Source: Torulaspora globosa (Eukaryota > Ascomycota > Saccharomycetes > Saccharomycetales > Saccharomycetaceae). From it: a DNA stretch of 64,000 nt. Where the stretch lies: positions 620,001 to 684,000 of the forward strand of contig NC_050734.1 of assembly GCF_014133895.1 (NCBI RefSeq), in the 5' to 3' direction. The position numbers and the translations under genes are program-made. Positions 11,869 through 21,446 of the stretch are shown here, piece by piece. Under the pieces are notes generated by a model, which was not told where the DNA came from, ran no database searches, and saw only the letters and a program-made list of their open reading frames with translations. How positions within the stretch are numbered: the first letter of the stretch is position 1; each line of letters opens with the position of its first letter.

Positions 11869-12636
11869 TTAGAATCTCTTCTTTTCGATGGCAGCTTCAT
11901 CGGCGTAGACATCCATTGGGGACAGTGGCAAAGCCTGCTCAGCCCACAAGTTTGGAGTCAGGAAACCGTAAGTGTTACCAATGGCAACAAAGGCAGCCTT
12001 CAAAGTGTTCTCCAAAGTTCTGGTAGAACCGTTGGATTGGGTGTAACAGTCTTCCAAACCAGCCAATTGCAACAACTTCTTAACAGCTGGGGAAGCAACG
12101 ATACCAGAACCTCTTGGGGCTGGGATCAATCTAACAGTGACAGAACCACACTTACCGGAGGTCTTGGTAGCCAAGGAGTGAGGTTGACCCAAGTTACTGC
12201 CCCAGTAACCTCTTCTGATTGGAATGACAGACAACTTAGCAATGATGATACCAGCTCTGATGGCACCAGCGACTTCCTTAGCGGTCTTGATACCCAAACC
12301 GACGTGACCGTTGGAGTCACCGACAACAACGACAGCCTTGAATCTGGTTCTTTGACCAGCTCTGGTCTGCTTTTGAACTGGCTTGATGTTCATAACTTCA
12401 TCAGACAAGTTTGGCAACAAGGTGTCGATGATTTGGAATTCCTTGACTGGCAAAGAGTGCAAGAAGATCTCCTCGATGGAAGTGATCTTACCGGCCTTCA
12501 CCAATCTACCCAACTTGGTAACTGGAACCCAGCCCTTCTCTTCGACATTTCTGCCACCTCTTCTACCTTGACGGCCTCTGTTTCTGCCACCGAAACCACC
12601 TCTTCTTGGAGCTTGTTCTGGAGCTGGAGCTGACAT
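11869..12636 (-). CDS. RPS2: 40S ribosomal protein uS5 (Rps2)
   Basis: Small-subunit ribosomal protein uS5, at the mRNA entry channel and part of decoding fidelity. It is 255 aa (254 in S. cerevisiae). The N-terminus is Arg-Gly-rich ([16 protein letters not shown]), a target of arginine methylation. The S5 double-stranded-RNA-binding fold follows ([17 protein letters not shown]) and then the C-terminal domain ([19 protein letters not shown]). Codon use is highly biased, which explains the long antisense open frames over it. No intron, as in YGL123W. Two Rap1-type sites lie about 270-300 bp upstream. Confidence 0.98.
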   Translation of the reverse strand: MSAPAPEQAPRRGGFGGRNRGRQGRRGGRNVEEKGWVPVTKLGRLVKAGKITSIEEIFLHSLPVKEFQIIDTLLPNLSDEVMNIKPVQKQTRAGQRTRFKAVVVVGDSNGHVGLGIKTAKEVAGAIRAGIIIAKLSVIPIRRGYWGSNLGQPHSLATKTSGKCGSVTVRLIPAPRGSGIVASPAVKKLLQLAGLEDCYTQSNGSTRTLENTLKAAFVAIGNTYGFLTPNLWAEQALPLSPMDVYADEAAIEKKRF

Positions 12637-13251
12637 CTTTTCTTGCGGATTGTTCTTGCTAAGCGGATATGTCGGAATGGATCACGGAAAGTTGATGTTA
12701 GGTAACTTTCGGTCGACAATGAACAGCGATGCTTTGGAAACCAGTAGCCGATCCCTACAACATAGCACCGCAAGCGTCCTGTTCATTGAATTTGACGCTA
12801 CTAGTGACATTTTCCAAGATCCATCACCTATCGACAAGTTTGCGTCTGCGCGTTGTCGCACGACATGAGAATGCACGAAAAAAATAACGATTTGAAAAAA
12901 TCGGGTTTACGGATGTTCAAAAAATTTGAAACCCGTACATTTACAGAGAACAGTCCCAATTGATTTGGCATTATCGGCTCCGGGGAAAGTCCGACGACGT
13001 GTCTTCCTTTGCAAGATTGCTCGCGCGGAGAAAATCAACGGCGGCAGTGGGAGATCTTTCCAGAGAGCAAACAGTCCATCGGGGGAACGGTTTTAAAGGG
13101 GTGGGTTTTTAGGGGACAGACCATGGCTATTTAAATAGCACGGATTTGTTGTTGTTTCCGTTTACTTCTTCCCTACACTTTCTTACTGCTTTGTGAGTTG
13201 ACGAAGGGAGGTTTGTAAAACAGATCTGACTTTCCAACAATTAAAGCAGAA
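12637..13251. other. Divergent promoter region RPS2-OM14
   Basis: A 615 bp divergent region. It holds the Rap1 pair on the RPS2 side and, near OM14, a 12-bp palindrome CTATTTAAATAG at 13127-13138 that may act as a TATA element. I looked for the U2 snRNA gene, which I recall lying near OM14 in S. cerevisiae, and did not find its conserved 5' sequence here. Confidence 0.5.
12902..12943. promoter_or_regulatory. Pair of Rap1-type sites upstream of RPS2
   Basis: AACATCCGTAAACCC (read on the minus strand, about 12904-12918) resembles the HOMOL1 form, and AAACCCGTACATTT (plus strand, about 12929-12942) resembles the RPG box. Two closely spaced Rap1 sites 250-450 bp from the ATG are the standard architecture of yeast ribosomal protein promoters. 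They are oriented in opposite directions here. Confidence 0.65.
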
Positions 13252-13796
13252 ATGTCTGAGTATGTGAAGTAGCGATTGTGGGGGGTTTTAAAATTCGCGC
13301 TTACTAACTGTTTCTGGCTTAACATTTGCATATATATGTTTTGGTGGAAAGACATCATGCAGAACACAGTAAGAGAGCTGAAAAACACGCCGAAAGAGCA
13401 GGCGAGGAGCTAAAGAAGGCCGCCGAAGAGGTAAAGAAGGATGAGCCTTACTACCGGGAGAAGGCACATCAGTGCTCGAGTTACATTTGGACCAAGTTTT
13501 ACGAGGCTGCCAACTACGTTTATGGAACAGGGCAGTCGTCGATGCAGTACGCGCGTAGCGCTGCCTGCAGGGCTATGACTGAGTTGAAGAATCCTGTGAT
13601 TCTGCTAAATGTGTTGGCGGGCTCAGGTGTGATTGGCGCATTGCTGACCGGTTATGCCAAGTATGACGCAAGGTATTTGAAGAACAAATCCGATGGAGAC
13701 ATTCTTTGCCTGGTCGGTAGTGCCACCGCTCTGCTGGCCATCGATACGGTGCTGTCCGTCAAATACTACTCGAAGTACGACAAGAAGAAGCCTTAG
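13252..13796 (+). CDS. OM14: Om14, mitochondrial outer membrane protein, two exons
   Basis: An outer mitochondrial membrane protein; in S. cerevisiae it is a receptor for translating ribosomes and partner of porin and Om45. Exon 1 is only 8 nt (ATG TCT GA, 13252-13259). The second exon encodes a charged Lys/Glu/His-rich N-terminal segment followed by three hydrophobic segments, including one at NPVILLNVLAGSGVIGALLTGY, and ends in YSKYDKKKP. With the AAG acceptor the protein starts MSEHHAEHSKRAEKH and has 150 aa (134 in S. cerevisiae). The next genes ROT2, SLX1 and MCX1 match YBR229C-YBR227C, supporting YBR230C. S. cerevisiae OM14 also has an intron right after the start. Confidence 0.88.
13260..13351 (+). 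other. OM14: Spliceosomal intron of OM14 (acceptor uncertain)
   Basis: The donor GTATGT starts at 13260 and a perfect TACTAAC branch lies at 13302-13308. Only two downstream AGs keep the frame: AAG ending at 13351 and CAG ending at 13369. A CAG ending at 13362 lies between them but would give a stop after five codons. The AAG site is nearer the branch but is a weaker acceptor type. Confidence 0.85.
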
Positions 13797-14037
13797 AGGC
13801 CCTTGATGAAGCATCTCGGTATGTAGATCGAAAATATACCCATTTTTCTCTATGCAATGACCATTATCAAATGTATGATGATATCTTTGTGATATGTTGC
13901 TGCCGGATGAAACCGCAGCCGTTACCCGAAGTTAGATAAGGCAGTCTTGATTAAGGTCTTCCTTCCAGTGGGATTTCATTATTTACCTGTGGCACAAGGC
14001 TAGATTAAAGGCTTGTGATAGTCGTGAAGGCGCTCGT

Positions 14038-15777
14038 ATGAATACGGTGGATGAGCAGTATATAGACGGTTCATGTTCCGCAGATTTGAACCGCTTTCGG
14101 CCGGCAGCGGCTCCGAAGACGAGCTCTTTTGGACCCTTGAATGGGGTCGTTTCCGAGCCAACAACGTCGATAACGCTTGATCAGTCGACGTTCCAAGCCA
14201 GTGTTCCATCTCCGCCTTCAGTGGTACCGGGGGAAAATCAAGACACGGATGATGAAGGGTTGTTGGAGTCATTATCGCAGAGTTTGTACTCCAACGATTA
14301 CTCGATTCTGGGTTCGAGTAGTTGGAACCACCCAATCGTGAGTATGGATGTGCCGACGGTATTTGCCAGTAGAAATCCCGTAAGCGACTTAGAAAATCAA
14401 GAGATCTCATCCTGGGATAAAAACTTCTTTATCCTGACTTCGGCAGGGAAACCGATTTACTCTATGCATGGATGTGACGAGCAGGTGACCTCGCTAATGG
14501 GTATTATCAATACAGTGATGAGCTATTTTCAACTTCAGAACTCATCGGATATAAGGACCATTTCGTGCGGCAAGGCCAAATTAGCGTTCTTAGATCGATC
14601 ACCGATTTTTTTGGCCGCTTACTCTGATCGAGGCGAGACTTCGAACGAATTGATCAATCAGCTGGACTTCCTACACTCGTATTTGTTGTCATCGTTGAGC
14701 CAGAGACAGCTGACAAGATTTTTCAGCAGAAGGGAAAATTTCGATTTGCGAAATTTCATGGAGGCTACAGATTTCGAGAATTTAGATGAAATATGCTCAT
14801 TAATCTGCGAAAGATTGTATCCAGATGTGCTACTTGGAGCATTACAATGTCTCAGTTTGAAAAAAACACACAGAGCTCAGATACATGAAGCAATGCTACA
14901 ATGTCTACTGAAGGAATCAGACCTACCGAGAGGCACCCTGCTCTACGGGCTTATTGTAGCACCAGATAATAAGCTCGGTTCTGTGCTGCGACCCAGAGGT
15001 CACACTTTGCATACCACAGATTTGAATCTTCTCTTCTGTCTCATATATCACCATTTCCGGAATCTCCAAGATCAGCAAGAGATGTGGGTTCCGATCTGTT
15101 TCCCCAAGTTTAATTCGAGTGGGTTCCTATACTGTTATATCAAGCTGTTACCGGACTCTACAAAAGCTTGCGCAGAGGCTAGCGCAGGTAAAAGACCAGT
15201 GCTTGTTCTCATCAGTGCGCAGAAAGACGCTTTTTTTCCACTGAAAACCCTGGGCGGCAACTTGATCAAGAACTTACTGGCAAATTCTCTCATCGATCAC
15301 ATATATCGGGCAAAAGATATAAAAATAAGCGATATTCCTGCACCGTTAGTTCATCATTTTATTTACAAATCCAAGAAGCATGTGCAATATATTATGCCCG
15401 AACTGCAGTTTGTCTTGCAAGCAGGAAATGAAAGACAAACTCAAGAATATGAGAAGAAGATTATCACATACTATCAACTAATTCATAATTCGGTTTTCCG
15501 CGACGATGGCAGCGCACATAGCAAGTCAACTTTAAATTTCGTCCAGTGGGAAGAAGCAGAAGCAGTCGGCGAAAGATCCACCGACCAGGCTGTCTTTCAA
15601 AGAGAGAAAATAAGTATGATGGGATTAGCGTGGACTACTCGAAAATTCGAACTTTACCTCATTTGCAACAATGGCACGAGTGACAAAAATATTGTGCTAA
15701 AAAGTGCCAAGAGAATTATTAAGTGGTGCGCAAGACATGAGCAAAGGCTCTTTGTTAGTGATGGGGCCGTGTTTTGA
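14038..15777 (+). CDS. MON1: Mon1, subunit of the Mon1-Ccz1 Rab7 GEF
   Basis: With Ccz1, Mon1 is the exchange factor for the Rab7 GTPase Ypt7 and is required for vacuole fusion, endosome maturation and autophagy. The protein is 579 aa (644 in S. cerevisiae). The N-terminal about 120 residues are low-complexity and Ser-rich; the conserved part begins at WDKNFFILTSAGKPIYSMHG (about residue 124) and contains the three longin-type domains of the family, with blocks such as LAAYSDRGET and LLYGLIVAPDNKL. The C-terminal block ending in HEQRLFVSDGAVF is typical. It matches YGL124C in position; the flanks come from both S. cerevisiae regions. Confidence 0.93.
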   Translation: MNTVDEQYIDGSCSADLNRFRPAAAPKTSSFGPLNGVVSEPTTSITLDQSTFQASVPSPPSVVPGENQDTDDEGLLESLSQSLYSNDYSILGSSSWNHPIVSMDVPTVFASRNPVSDLENQEISSWDKNFFILTSAGKPIYSMHGCDEQVTSLMGIINTVMSYFQLQNSSDIRTISCGKAKLAFLDRSPIFLAAYSDRGETSNELINQLDFLHSYLLSSLSQRQLTRFFSRRENFDLRNFMEATDFENLDEICSLICERLYPDVLLGALQCLSLKKTHRAQIHEAMLQCLLKESDLPRGTLLYGLIVAPDNKLGSVLRPRGHTLHTTDLNLLFCLIYHHFRNLQDQQEMWVPICFPKFNSSGFLYCYIKLLPDSTKACAEASAGKRPVLVLISAQKDAFFPLKTLGGNLIKNLLANSLIDHIYRAKDIKISDIPAPLVHHFIYKSKKHVQYIMPELQFVLQAGNERQTQEYEKKIITYYQLIHNSVFRDDGSAHSKSTLNFVQWEEAEAVGERSTDQAVFQREKISMMGLAWTTRKFELYLICNNGTSDKNIVLKSAKRIIKWCARHEQRLFVSDGAVF

Positions 15778-15840
15778 ATCATTTCATAAATCACTTACAA
15801 ATTGACATACAGAATTGGTCATGCTAATGGGAGCCTAGTA

Positions 15841-17106
15841 TCACGAAGAAGCGCTCCTCGGAACTTTTCTGTCCTGAGGATTCTTGATTTGCCGCATTTT
15901 CATGATTACATCCGCTGTGTCTCCGCCAAACCTTTTCAATAACTTCTTATAGAACAATCCACAAGCGTTACAAAGGGTTGTAGGCCCTACGGGCCCTTTT
16001 CTCCACTCAGGAGTATCAGTCGCAGAACACTGCAAACACTTCATATGGGTATTCCTGTTCTTTCCAGATTTCGAGGTTTTGCCAATTTTACCCAGTACTC
16101 TTTTCGCGTAATCCGATGACGATGACGATGACGACTGGCGGCTAGGCTCATTGTATGATGAATGCGGCTCCTGCCGTGATATATCACAGGCCATTTCGGT
16201 TGGCGACTTTGTGGTAGTACATTCAGACGAAGTACTTTGGCTTCGTGTTTCGTTCTCCCTCTCTTTCTTAATGACGTTAACTACTGAGATGACTGATGAC
16301 GATCGTGAAGGAAAGGCCCTAGAGCGGGATTTGTATAAGTTCTTACGCTTCCGTTTCTCGATAGCATGCCGTGTGAGCTCATCATTTTGATTCACATCCT
16401 CCACGGCCGTTGCTTCCCTGACCTGTATTCTGACGTCTTTTAAAGTTTCGATGTTGTCCAACATTCTCTGGCAGTTTTTTTGGGCAACGATGAAGTCACA
16501 CAAGGGTACTGTATTGAGATGAGACCAACTCCTCGTCATGTCTGCTACTTTCAGACTACATTGCTTAAGAACCAGCAGAGCGGTAGCTGCGTCCTGTTCA
16601 TGTGAATCAACTTCACTTGCACGCTTTACAGATGTTGAGCCGTGCTGACTGCCGCTTGTGGGACCTCCACTGGAAACCAGAACGTCGGCTAAGGGCATGT
16701 GACATTGCTTCCTAACTTCTAACTTCCTAATTCGAGGAAGTGTTCCCCTTATTCCGCTACTTCTAATGAAAGTCGTACTTCCAGCTAGAACACTGTATGA
16801 TCTGAGATCTGGTAAGTTGCGAGGGACTCCGTCCAGTCTCAAGTAAGGGGTCTTACATATGACACTGGATGTGGCGCTAGACGTAGTCAGACGTTCTGCT
16901 GGTGGTACCGAAGACTCTCTTGTTGGTGGCGGCGGCGGCGGTGGAGGAGGAAATGACTGGACCAACCTTCCTCTCCTCTGCTGACTTGCAGTTTTGGTCA
17001 ACTTATTTCTCGAATCTAAACTGAAGTAATAATCATATGAAACTCTAGCACCATCCTCACTACAGATCCCTACGGTGCTGGACCTACTAGTCGTATCATT
17101 TTTCAT
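15841..17106 (-). CDS. GATA-type zinc-finger transcription factor
   Basis: A 421 aa protein with one C-terminal GATA finger, Cys-X2-Cys-X18-Cys-X2-Cys at about 357-382, with TPEWRKGP and [11 protein letters not shown]. The X18 loop and TPEWRKGP resemble the S. cerevisiae Gat2/Gat3/Gat4/Srd1/Ecm23 group rather than Gln3/Gat1/Dal80/Gzf3, which have X17. The rest is low-complexity: a nine-proline run near residue 54, Ser-rich tracts and a basic patch ([14 protein letters not shown]). The start is the ATG at 17106; 13 codons further up the frame opens only with GTG, right after a stop. It lies between MON1 and ROT2, where S. cerevisiae has no GATA gene on either chromosome II or VII, so no orthologous name is given. 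Confidence 0.88.
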   Translation of the reverse strand: MKNDTTSRSSTVGICSEDGARVSYDYYFSLDSRNKLTKTASQQRRGRLVQSFPPPPPPPPPTRESSVPPAERLTTSSATSSVICKTPYLRLDGVPRNLPDLRSYSVLAGSTTFIRSSGIRGTLPRIRKLEVRKQCHMPLADVLVSSGGPTSGSQHGSTSVKRASEVDSHEQDAATALLVLKQCSLKVADMTRSWSHLNTVPLCDFIVAQKNCQRMLDNIETLKDVRIQVREATAVEDVNQNDELTRHAIEKRKRKNLYKSRSRAFPSRSSSVISVVNVIKKERENETRSQSTSSECTTTKSPTEMACDISRQEPHSSYNEPSRQSSSSSSSDYAKRVLGKIGKTSKSGKNRNTHMKCLQCSATDTPEWRKGPVGPTTLCNACGLFYKKLLKRFGGDTADVIMKMRQIKNPQDRKVPRSASS

Positions 17107-17581
17107 GCTTCCCTTTCGTTGTAATATGTCCTCAGTTGTTAACACTTGGCATCAGCGTGGAAAAATCTTCTCCAACCAGCGTTTATGGGATCTCTTTTAC
17201 CCCGATGCATGAATCACGACAGTCTATCTTTTATATTTGGATTACAGCTCGGGAGAAACACGGAATATTTCTCAGCTTCAAAAGGCACCATCCGCAACTG
17301 CGTCGCCATTGTTGAACATTTTAACCCTTGTCTCTCATCAACAGACATCCCCTGGGCAACTAACAATTGAATGAGATGCGGCTGTTTCTGGAAAGCTAGC
17401 AAGTTTCTCAAATGAATTTCATCAATATTTCTAACTTCTAGTTTCTGAATTACTGTCACTGGCGCGACAGACCAAAATAGCCGTCAAAGATGATTCCATG
17501 TTACTGAGGAAGTATAGGCGAAGTGGGATCTACAATAGAGAAAGCAGATTAGGAGAAACAGGCTAAAAGGTATGAACCATC
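17107..17581. other. Divergent region between the GATA gene and ROT2
   Basis: A 475 bp spacer. A CAGCGTG at 17153-17159 equals the core of the unfolded-protein-response element, but it is far from ROT2 (about 425 bp) and a lone 7-mer, so this is only a note. No other structure was seen. Confidence 0.4.
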
Positions 17582-20344
17582 ATGTACCCGAATAGAGTGG
17601 TGTTACTATTGTTTTGCCTAGTAACCCGATTTCAGCTTGTTTTTGGGTTCACGGACTATCTTTTGAAGACATGTGCTCAGTCCGGATTTTGCCATAGAAA
17701 CCGTGCATATGGCAGCAGTATAAGCGAATCGGGCAGTAAGTACTACTCAATTGATCTGCAAAGCGTAAATTTCGATGAAGATGATAATGTAATGAGAGCT
17801 AGCATCATAAAAAGGGTTGAAAGACCTGATGGGAATCATGCATCGGTTAGTCTTCCTTTCTCATTGGCCATCCTCAGCAATAATTCGATCAGATTCACTG
17901 TTGATGAGAATAGACCCACAATTGAGAACCTTCCCCAGTCCTTATCTTCCAGGCGATACAATGAAACGTCTAAGTGGGCATTTGACTGCGCCGAAACGCA
18001 TGGCGCAAAGCGTCCCAGAATCAAGAGAGGATGGCTACAGAGCGACGTCTACACGATAGCGAGCCCCGACAAGACAGTAAAGCTTGAACTTCACACTAAA
18101 TCTTTTCTCATGAAGGTTTTCCATCGGGGACAGCAGGCTTTGGTGGTTAATGAGCGCTCTTTCCTCAATTTTGAACACTACAGATCGAAAGAAGATAACT
18201 ACCGTCATTTGGCTCCTGAAGAATCTAGTTTTAACATGTTTGGTGATGACTTCCAATATTCACAGGCAGATTCTTTGCCTTTCGGGCCTGAGTCAGTAGC
18301 GCTTGATATCACGTTTAAGCATTATAGCAATGTCTTTGGTATCCCAGAACATGCAGATTCGCTTAGACTTAGAGATACGACGGATCGGGATCCCTACCGA
18401 TTGTTTAATGTGGATGTATTTGAATACAACCTGAATTCCACTTTTCCAACGTATGGTTCAATTCCTCTTATGATCGCCTCAAAACCAGAGTCAAGCATTG
18501 GAGTGTTTTGGGTTAACGCAGCAGACACCTGGGTCGATATAAAATATGACGACCATGATACTAAGACACATTGGATGTCCGAATCCGGCATTATCGACGT
18601 GGTACTGTTTTTCGGCGATGAGCCTTCAGAAATCACTGAGAAGTATACCTTTTTAACAGGAAGACCCTTTTTGCCTTCTTTGTCTTCGTTGGGCTACCAC
18701 CAATGCAGATGGAACTACAATGACGAACTTGATGTGCTCACCGTTGATTCCGAGATGGATCGCGCTCATATTCCTTATGACAATATCTGGCTGGATATCG
18801 AGTATACTGATGAAAGAAAGTTCTTCACTTGGAAATCGGACTCCTTTCCTAACCCATCAAGGTTACTGAAAAGGTTGGCTAAGCTTGGGAGACAGCTAAC
18901 TGTGCTAATAGATCCTCACCTAAAAGAAGACTATGAAGTAAGTGATTCCATAGTGAGGGATAATGTGGCCGTCAAGGACTGCAAAGGGCAGACTTTTGTC
19001 GGCCATTGCTGGCCGGGACAGTCAATCTGGATCGATACGTTTGATCCAGCGGGTCAATCTTTGTGGACCCAGTTTTTCATGAGGTTTTCTAAAGGTATTG
19101 CTAATTTGAACATTTGGAATGATATGAACGAGCCCTCAATTTTCAGCGGCCCAGAGACGACCGCCCCGAAGGACTTACTCCATTACAATGGTTTCGAAGA
19201 GAGATCTGTCCATAATTTGTACGGCTTGACCGTGCATGAAACCACTTATAAATCTATGAAAGCAATAAGCCCTGAAGAAAATACGAGACCATTTGTTCTG
19301 ACTAGATCCTTTTTCTCGGGATCTCAGAGGACAGCCGCTACTTGGACCGGCGATAACGTTGCAAATTGGGATTACTTAAGAATATCTATACCTATGTGTT
19401 TGAGCAACAACATAGCGGGCATGCCGTTCATTGGAGCCGACATAGCTGGGTTTTCAGGTAACCCTGAAGAAGAATTAATAGCGAGATGGTACCAAGCTGG
19501 ACTATGGTATCCCTTCTTCAGAGCACATGCGCACATTGACACACTTAGAAGAGAACCTTACTTATTTGAAGAGCCCTTGAAATCAATAGTACGGAACGCT
19601 ATACAGTTGAGATACACGCTTTTGCCAACATTTTATTCGACATTTCATAGGGCAAGCAAAGATGGATCGCCAATATTGAAGCCAATGTTTTACCAAAAAC
19701 CACAGTTTCCCGAACTGTATGACGTTGATGATCAATTTTATGTCGGCGACTCAGGCCTATTGGTAAAGCCAGTCTTAGAAAGAGGTCAGAGGTCGATTCA
19801 TATCTCGCTGGCCCCCGGAATTTATTACCATTACCCATCATTAGAAAGTCTGGTGGCTCAGACAAACATTGAGATCAAACAATTGGATGCACCTCTGGAC
19901 AAAATCCCTGTGCTGCTTGAAGGTGGCCACATAATTTTCAGCAAGGAGAGGTATAGGAGATCCGCTAAGCTCTATCGCAATGATCCCTACACACTCACAG
20001 TCGCTCCCGACCTGTTGGAAAATGCAGCGGGCAAGATTTATGTGGATGACGGAGAAACATTCAACTTTCAATCTGGCGAGTTCTTGGAAACCCAGGTGGT
20101 GCTGCAGAAGGGCAAGATTCTGAAGAATATTCCTTTAAACGTTCCTTCCTCCCACATTTTCATCGGCAACAGGTATATCGAGAAGATTATCCTCCCCGTG
20201 GGCAGAATGACCGTGAAGGAACTGGTTAAAGTGCAAAAAGGGCATGAAATATACGAAGTTGCTGCGACGCGAGAGGGATTGAACTCCATTGCAATCTTGA
20301 ATCCTCTTGTCAGACTAGACGAAGAATGGGTGATTATGTTTTAA
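17582..20344 (+). CDS. ROT2: Glucosidase II alpha subunit, GH31 family
   Basis: Catalytic subunit of ER glucosidase II, which trims the two inner alpha-1,3-glucoses of N-glycans during glycoprotein quality control. It is 920 aa (954 in S. cerevisiae). A hydrophobic signal peptide covers about residues 1-22. The GH31 barrel shows WNDMNEPS with the nucleophile Asp near 514, and TWTGDNVANWDY with the acid/base Asp near 591, followed by FIGADIAGFSGNPEEELIARW. A beta-sandwich C-terminal part follows. There is no HDEL tail; retention is through the beta subunit. It matches YBR229C. The stop codon is only 3 bp from that of convergent SLX1. Confidence 0.96.
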   Translation: MYPNRVVLLLFCLVTRFQLVFGFTDYLLKTCAQSGFCHRNRAYGSSISESGSKYYSIDLQSVNFDEDDNVMRASIIKRVERPDGNHASVSLPFSLAILSNNSIRFTVDENRPTIENLPQSLSSRRYNETSKWAFDCAETHGAKRPRIKRGWLQSDVYTIASPDKTVKLELHTKSFLMKVFHRGQQALVVNERSFLNFEHYRSKEDNYRHLAPEESSFNMFGDDFQYSQADSLPFGPESVALDITFKHYSNVFGIPEHADSLRLRDTTDRDPYRLFNVDVFEYNLNSTFPTYGSIPLMIASKPESSIGVFWVNAADTWVDIKYDDHDTKTHWMSESGIIDVVLFFGDEPSEITEKYTFLTGRPFLPSLSSLGYHQCRWNYNDELDVLTVDSEMDRAHIPYDNIWLDIEYTDERKFFTWKSDSFPNPSRLLKRLAKLGRQLTVLIDPHLKEDYEVSDSIVRDNVAVKDCKGQTFVGHCWPGQSIWIDTFDPAGQSLWTQFFMRFSKGIANLNIWNDMNEPSIFSGPETTAPKDLLHYNGFEERSVHNLYGLTVHETTYKSMKAISPEENTRPFVLTRSFFSGSQRTAATWTGDNVANWDYLRISIPMCLSNNIAGMPFIGADIAGFSGNPEEELIARWYQAGLWYPFFRAHAHIDTLRREPYLFEEPLKSIVRNAIQLRYTLLPTFYSTFHRASKDGSPILKPMFYQKPQFPELYDVDDQFYVGDSGLLVKPVLERGQRSIHISLAPGIYYHYPSLESLVAQTNIEIKQLDAPLDKIPVLLEGGHIIFSKERYRRSAKLYRNDPYTLTVAPDLLENAAGKIYVDDGETFNFQSGEFLETQVVLQKGKILKNIPLNVPSSHIFIGNRYIEKIILPVGRMTVKELVKVQKGHEIYEVAATREGLNSIAILNPLVRLDEEWVIMF

Positions 20345-20347
20345 ATT

Positions 20348-21289
20348 CTAGGCCGCCATCTCGCTGTTGGAACCATAAGACGCCTTCATAGCTGTGGAGT
20401 ATGTTACAACATCTTTCCACGAAATGACGGTTGAACAGTTAGGACATTTCCCAGTTCTTGGAACCAGAATCTGCCTATTCGTTAGCAGCTGGACATCATC
20501 TGTGAAATAGCGATGTAAACAACGTAAGTGAGAAACAAAATTGCAACTCTCAGAGGGACAGAACCCTACCAAAGGTTTTTTTTCCAGGTCATCAGATGTA
20601 TAATCAAAGGTCGTATCGCATATCTCGCAAGCAATTTGTCCGAAGGTCAAACGCTCCTTGTATATTTTGCATTTGGTTTGGTAAATCTTGACATGGCCTC
20701 CATAGAACGTTTCAACAAGGGCTAAATTGGCGTTGGCGAAGAGATCGATGCTTTCAGAACTGGAGACGTCAGGGATATCGAGAGCGTTCGGCACTGTTGA
20801 CACATTATGCGAAGAGGCCTCCTGCGCTCGGAACTTATTCTGGTTCCATATCTGTCGAGTTTGGTGATTGAAGAATTCGACGGTCAGGCCCATATGTTGA
20901 AAGTAGACATGACCAAGGAGTAGTCTGACTGTGGCAAGCTTATGATGTATACTCCTACCTCCGGTTTTGTTCTTCACGACTCTGCTGACGTCCTCTATGT
21001 AATGAGTCTTATAGCTGTGTTGCCAAGCGTGCTCAAATTGCAGTGCGGCAACTTTACTGGGGAATCCGTGGACCACCAGGATCATCTGCCATGGTCTGGT
21101 TCCCGCACGTTTGGTCCGACAAGCACCTCCTCTAGTCAAAATACCGTTGTGCTGACGCAGTCTTCTGACAGGATTCGGTGTCGATCCAATATAGAAAGAT
21201 TGGCTCTTGCAAATCGATTGAAGCAAGTAGCAACAGTAGAAATCAGGAATCTTGGAATGCTGAGTATTATTGACAGGAGGTGAAGCCAT
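20348..21289 (-). CDS. SLX1: Slx1, GIY-YIG structure-specific endonuclease subunit
   Basis: Catalytic subunit of the Slx1-Slx4 nuclease, which cuts branched DNA at stalled forks and in rDNA. The protein is 313 aa (304 in S. cerevisiae). The GIY-YIG domain lies at about 17-100: CCYLLQS...SFYIGSTPNPVRRLRQHNG, with the catalytic Arg and the later conserved Glu in ALQFEHAWQH. A C-terminal zinc-binding RING/PHD-like domain follows (CEICDTTF, CPSESCNFVSHLRCLHRYF, CPNC). It matches YBR228W in order and orientation, tail to tail with ROT2. Confidence 0.95.
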   Translation of the reverse strand: MASPPVNNTQHSKIPDFYCCYLLQSICKSQSFYIGSTPNPVRRLRQHNGILTRGGACRTKRAGTRPWQMILVVHGFPSKVAALQFEHAWQHSYKTHYIEDVSRVVKNKTGGRSIHHKLATVRLLLGHVYFQHMGLTVEFFNHQTRQIWNQNKFRAQEASSHNVSTVPNALDIPDVSSSESIDLFANANLALVETFYGGHVKIYQTKCKIYKERLTFGQIACEICDTTFDYTSDDLEKKPLVGFCPSESCNFVSHLRCLHRYFTDDVQLLTNRQILVPRTGKCPNCSTVISWKDVVTYSTAMKASYGSNSEMAA

Positions 21290-21446
21290 CCAATCGCTAC
21301 GTAGAGACCTTAATCCGATGTAACTGGTAACTGATCTTCAACAAGGCTCGTAATGAAGATTACGTAGGTAAAAAATCCGTCAAGCCTTAGAACTACATAT
21401 TAAAATATAAGAAGGTAGCCTAGTGAAAGGACGGCATTGGGTTGGT

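Noticed and set aside
12037..12633. 198-codon open frame antisense to RPS2
   Set aside because: A shadow of a highly codon-biased ribosomal protein gene; the residue composition (Ser/Thr/Leu/Asp) is that of mirrored codons.
12637..13251. Expected U2 snRNA gene next to OM14
   Set aside because: I recall LSR1 lying beside OM14 in S. cerevisiae, but the conserved U2 5' sequence is not present in this interval.
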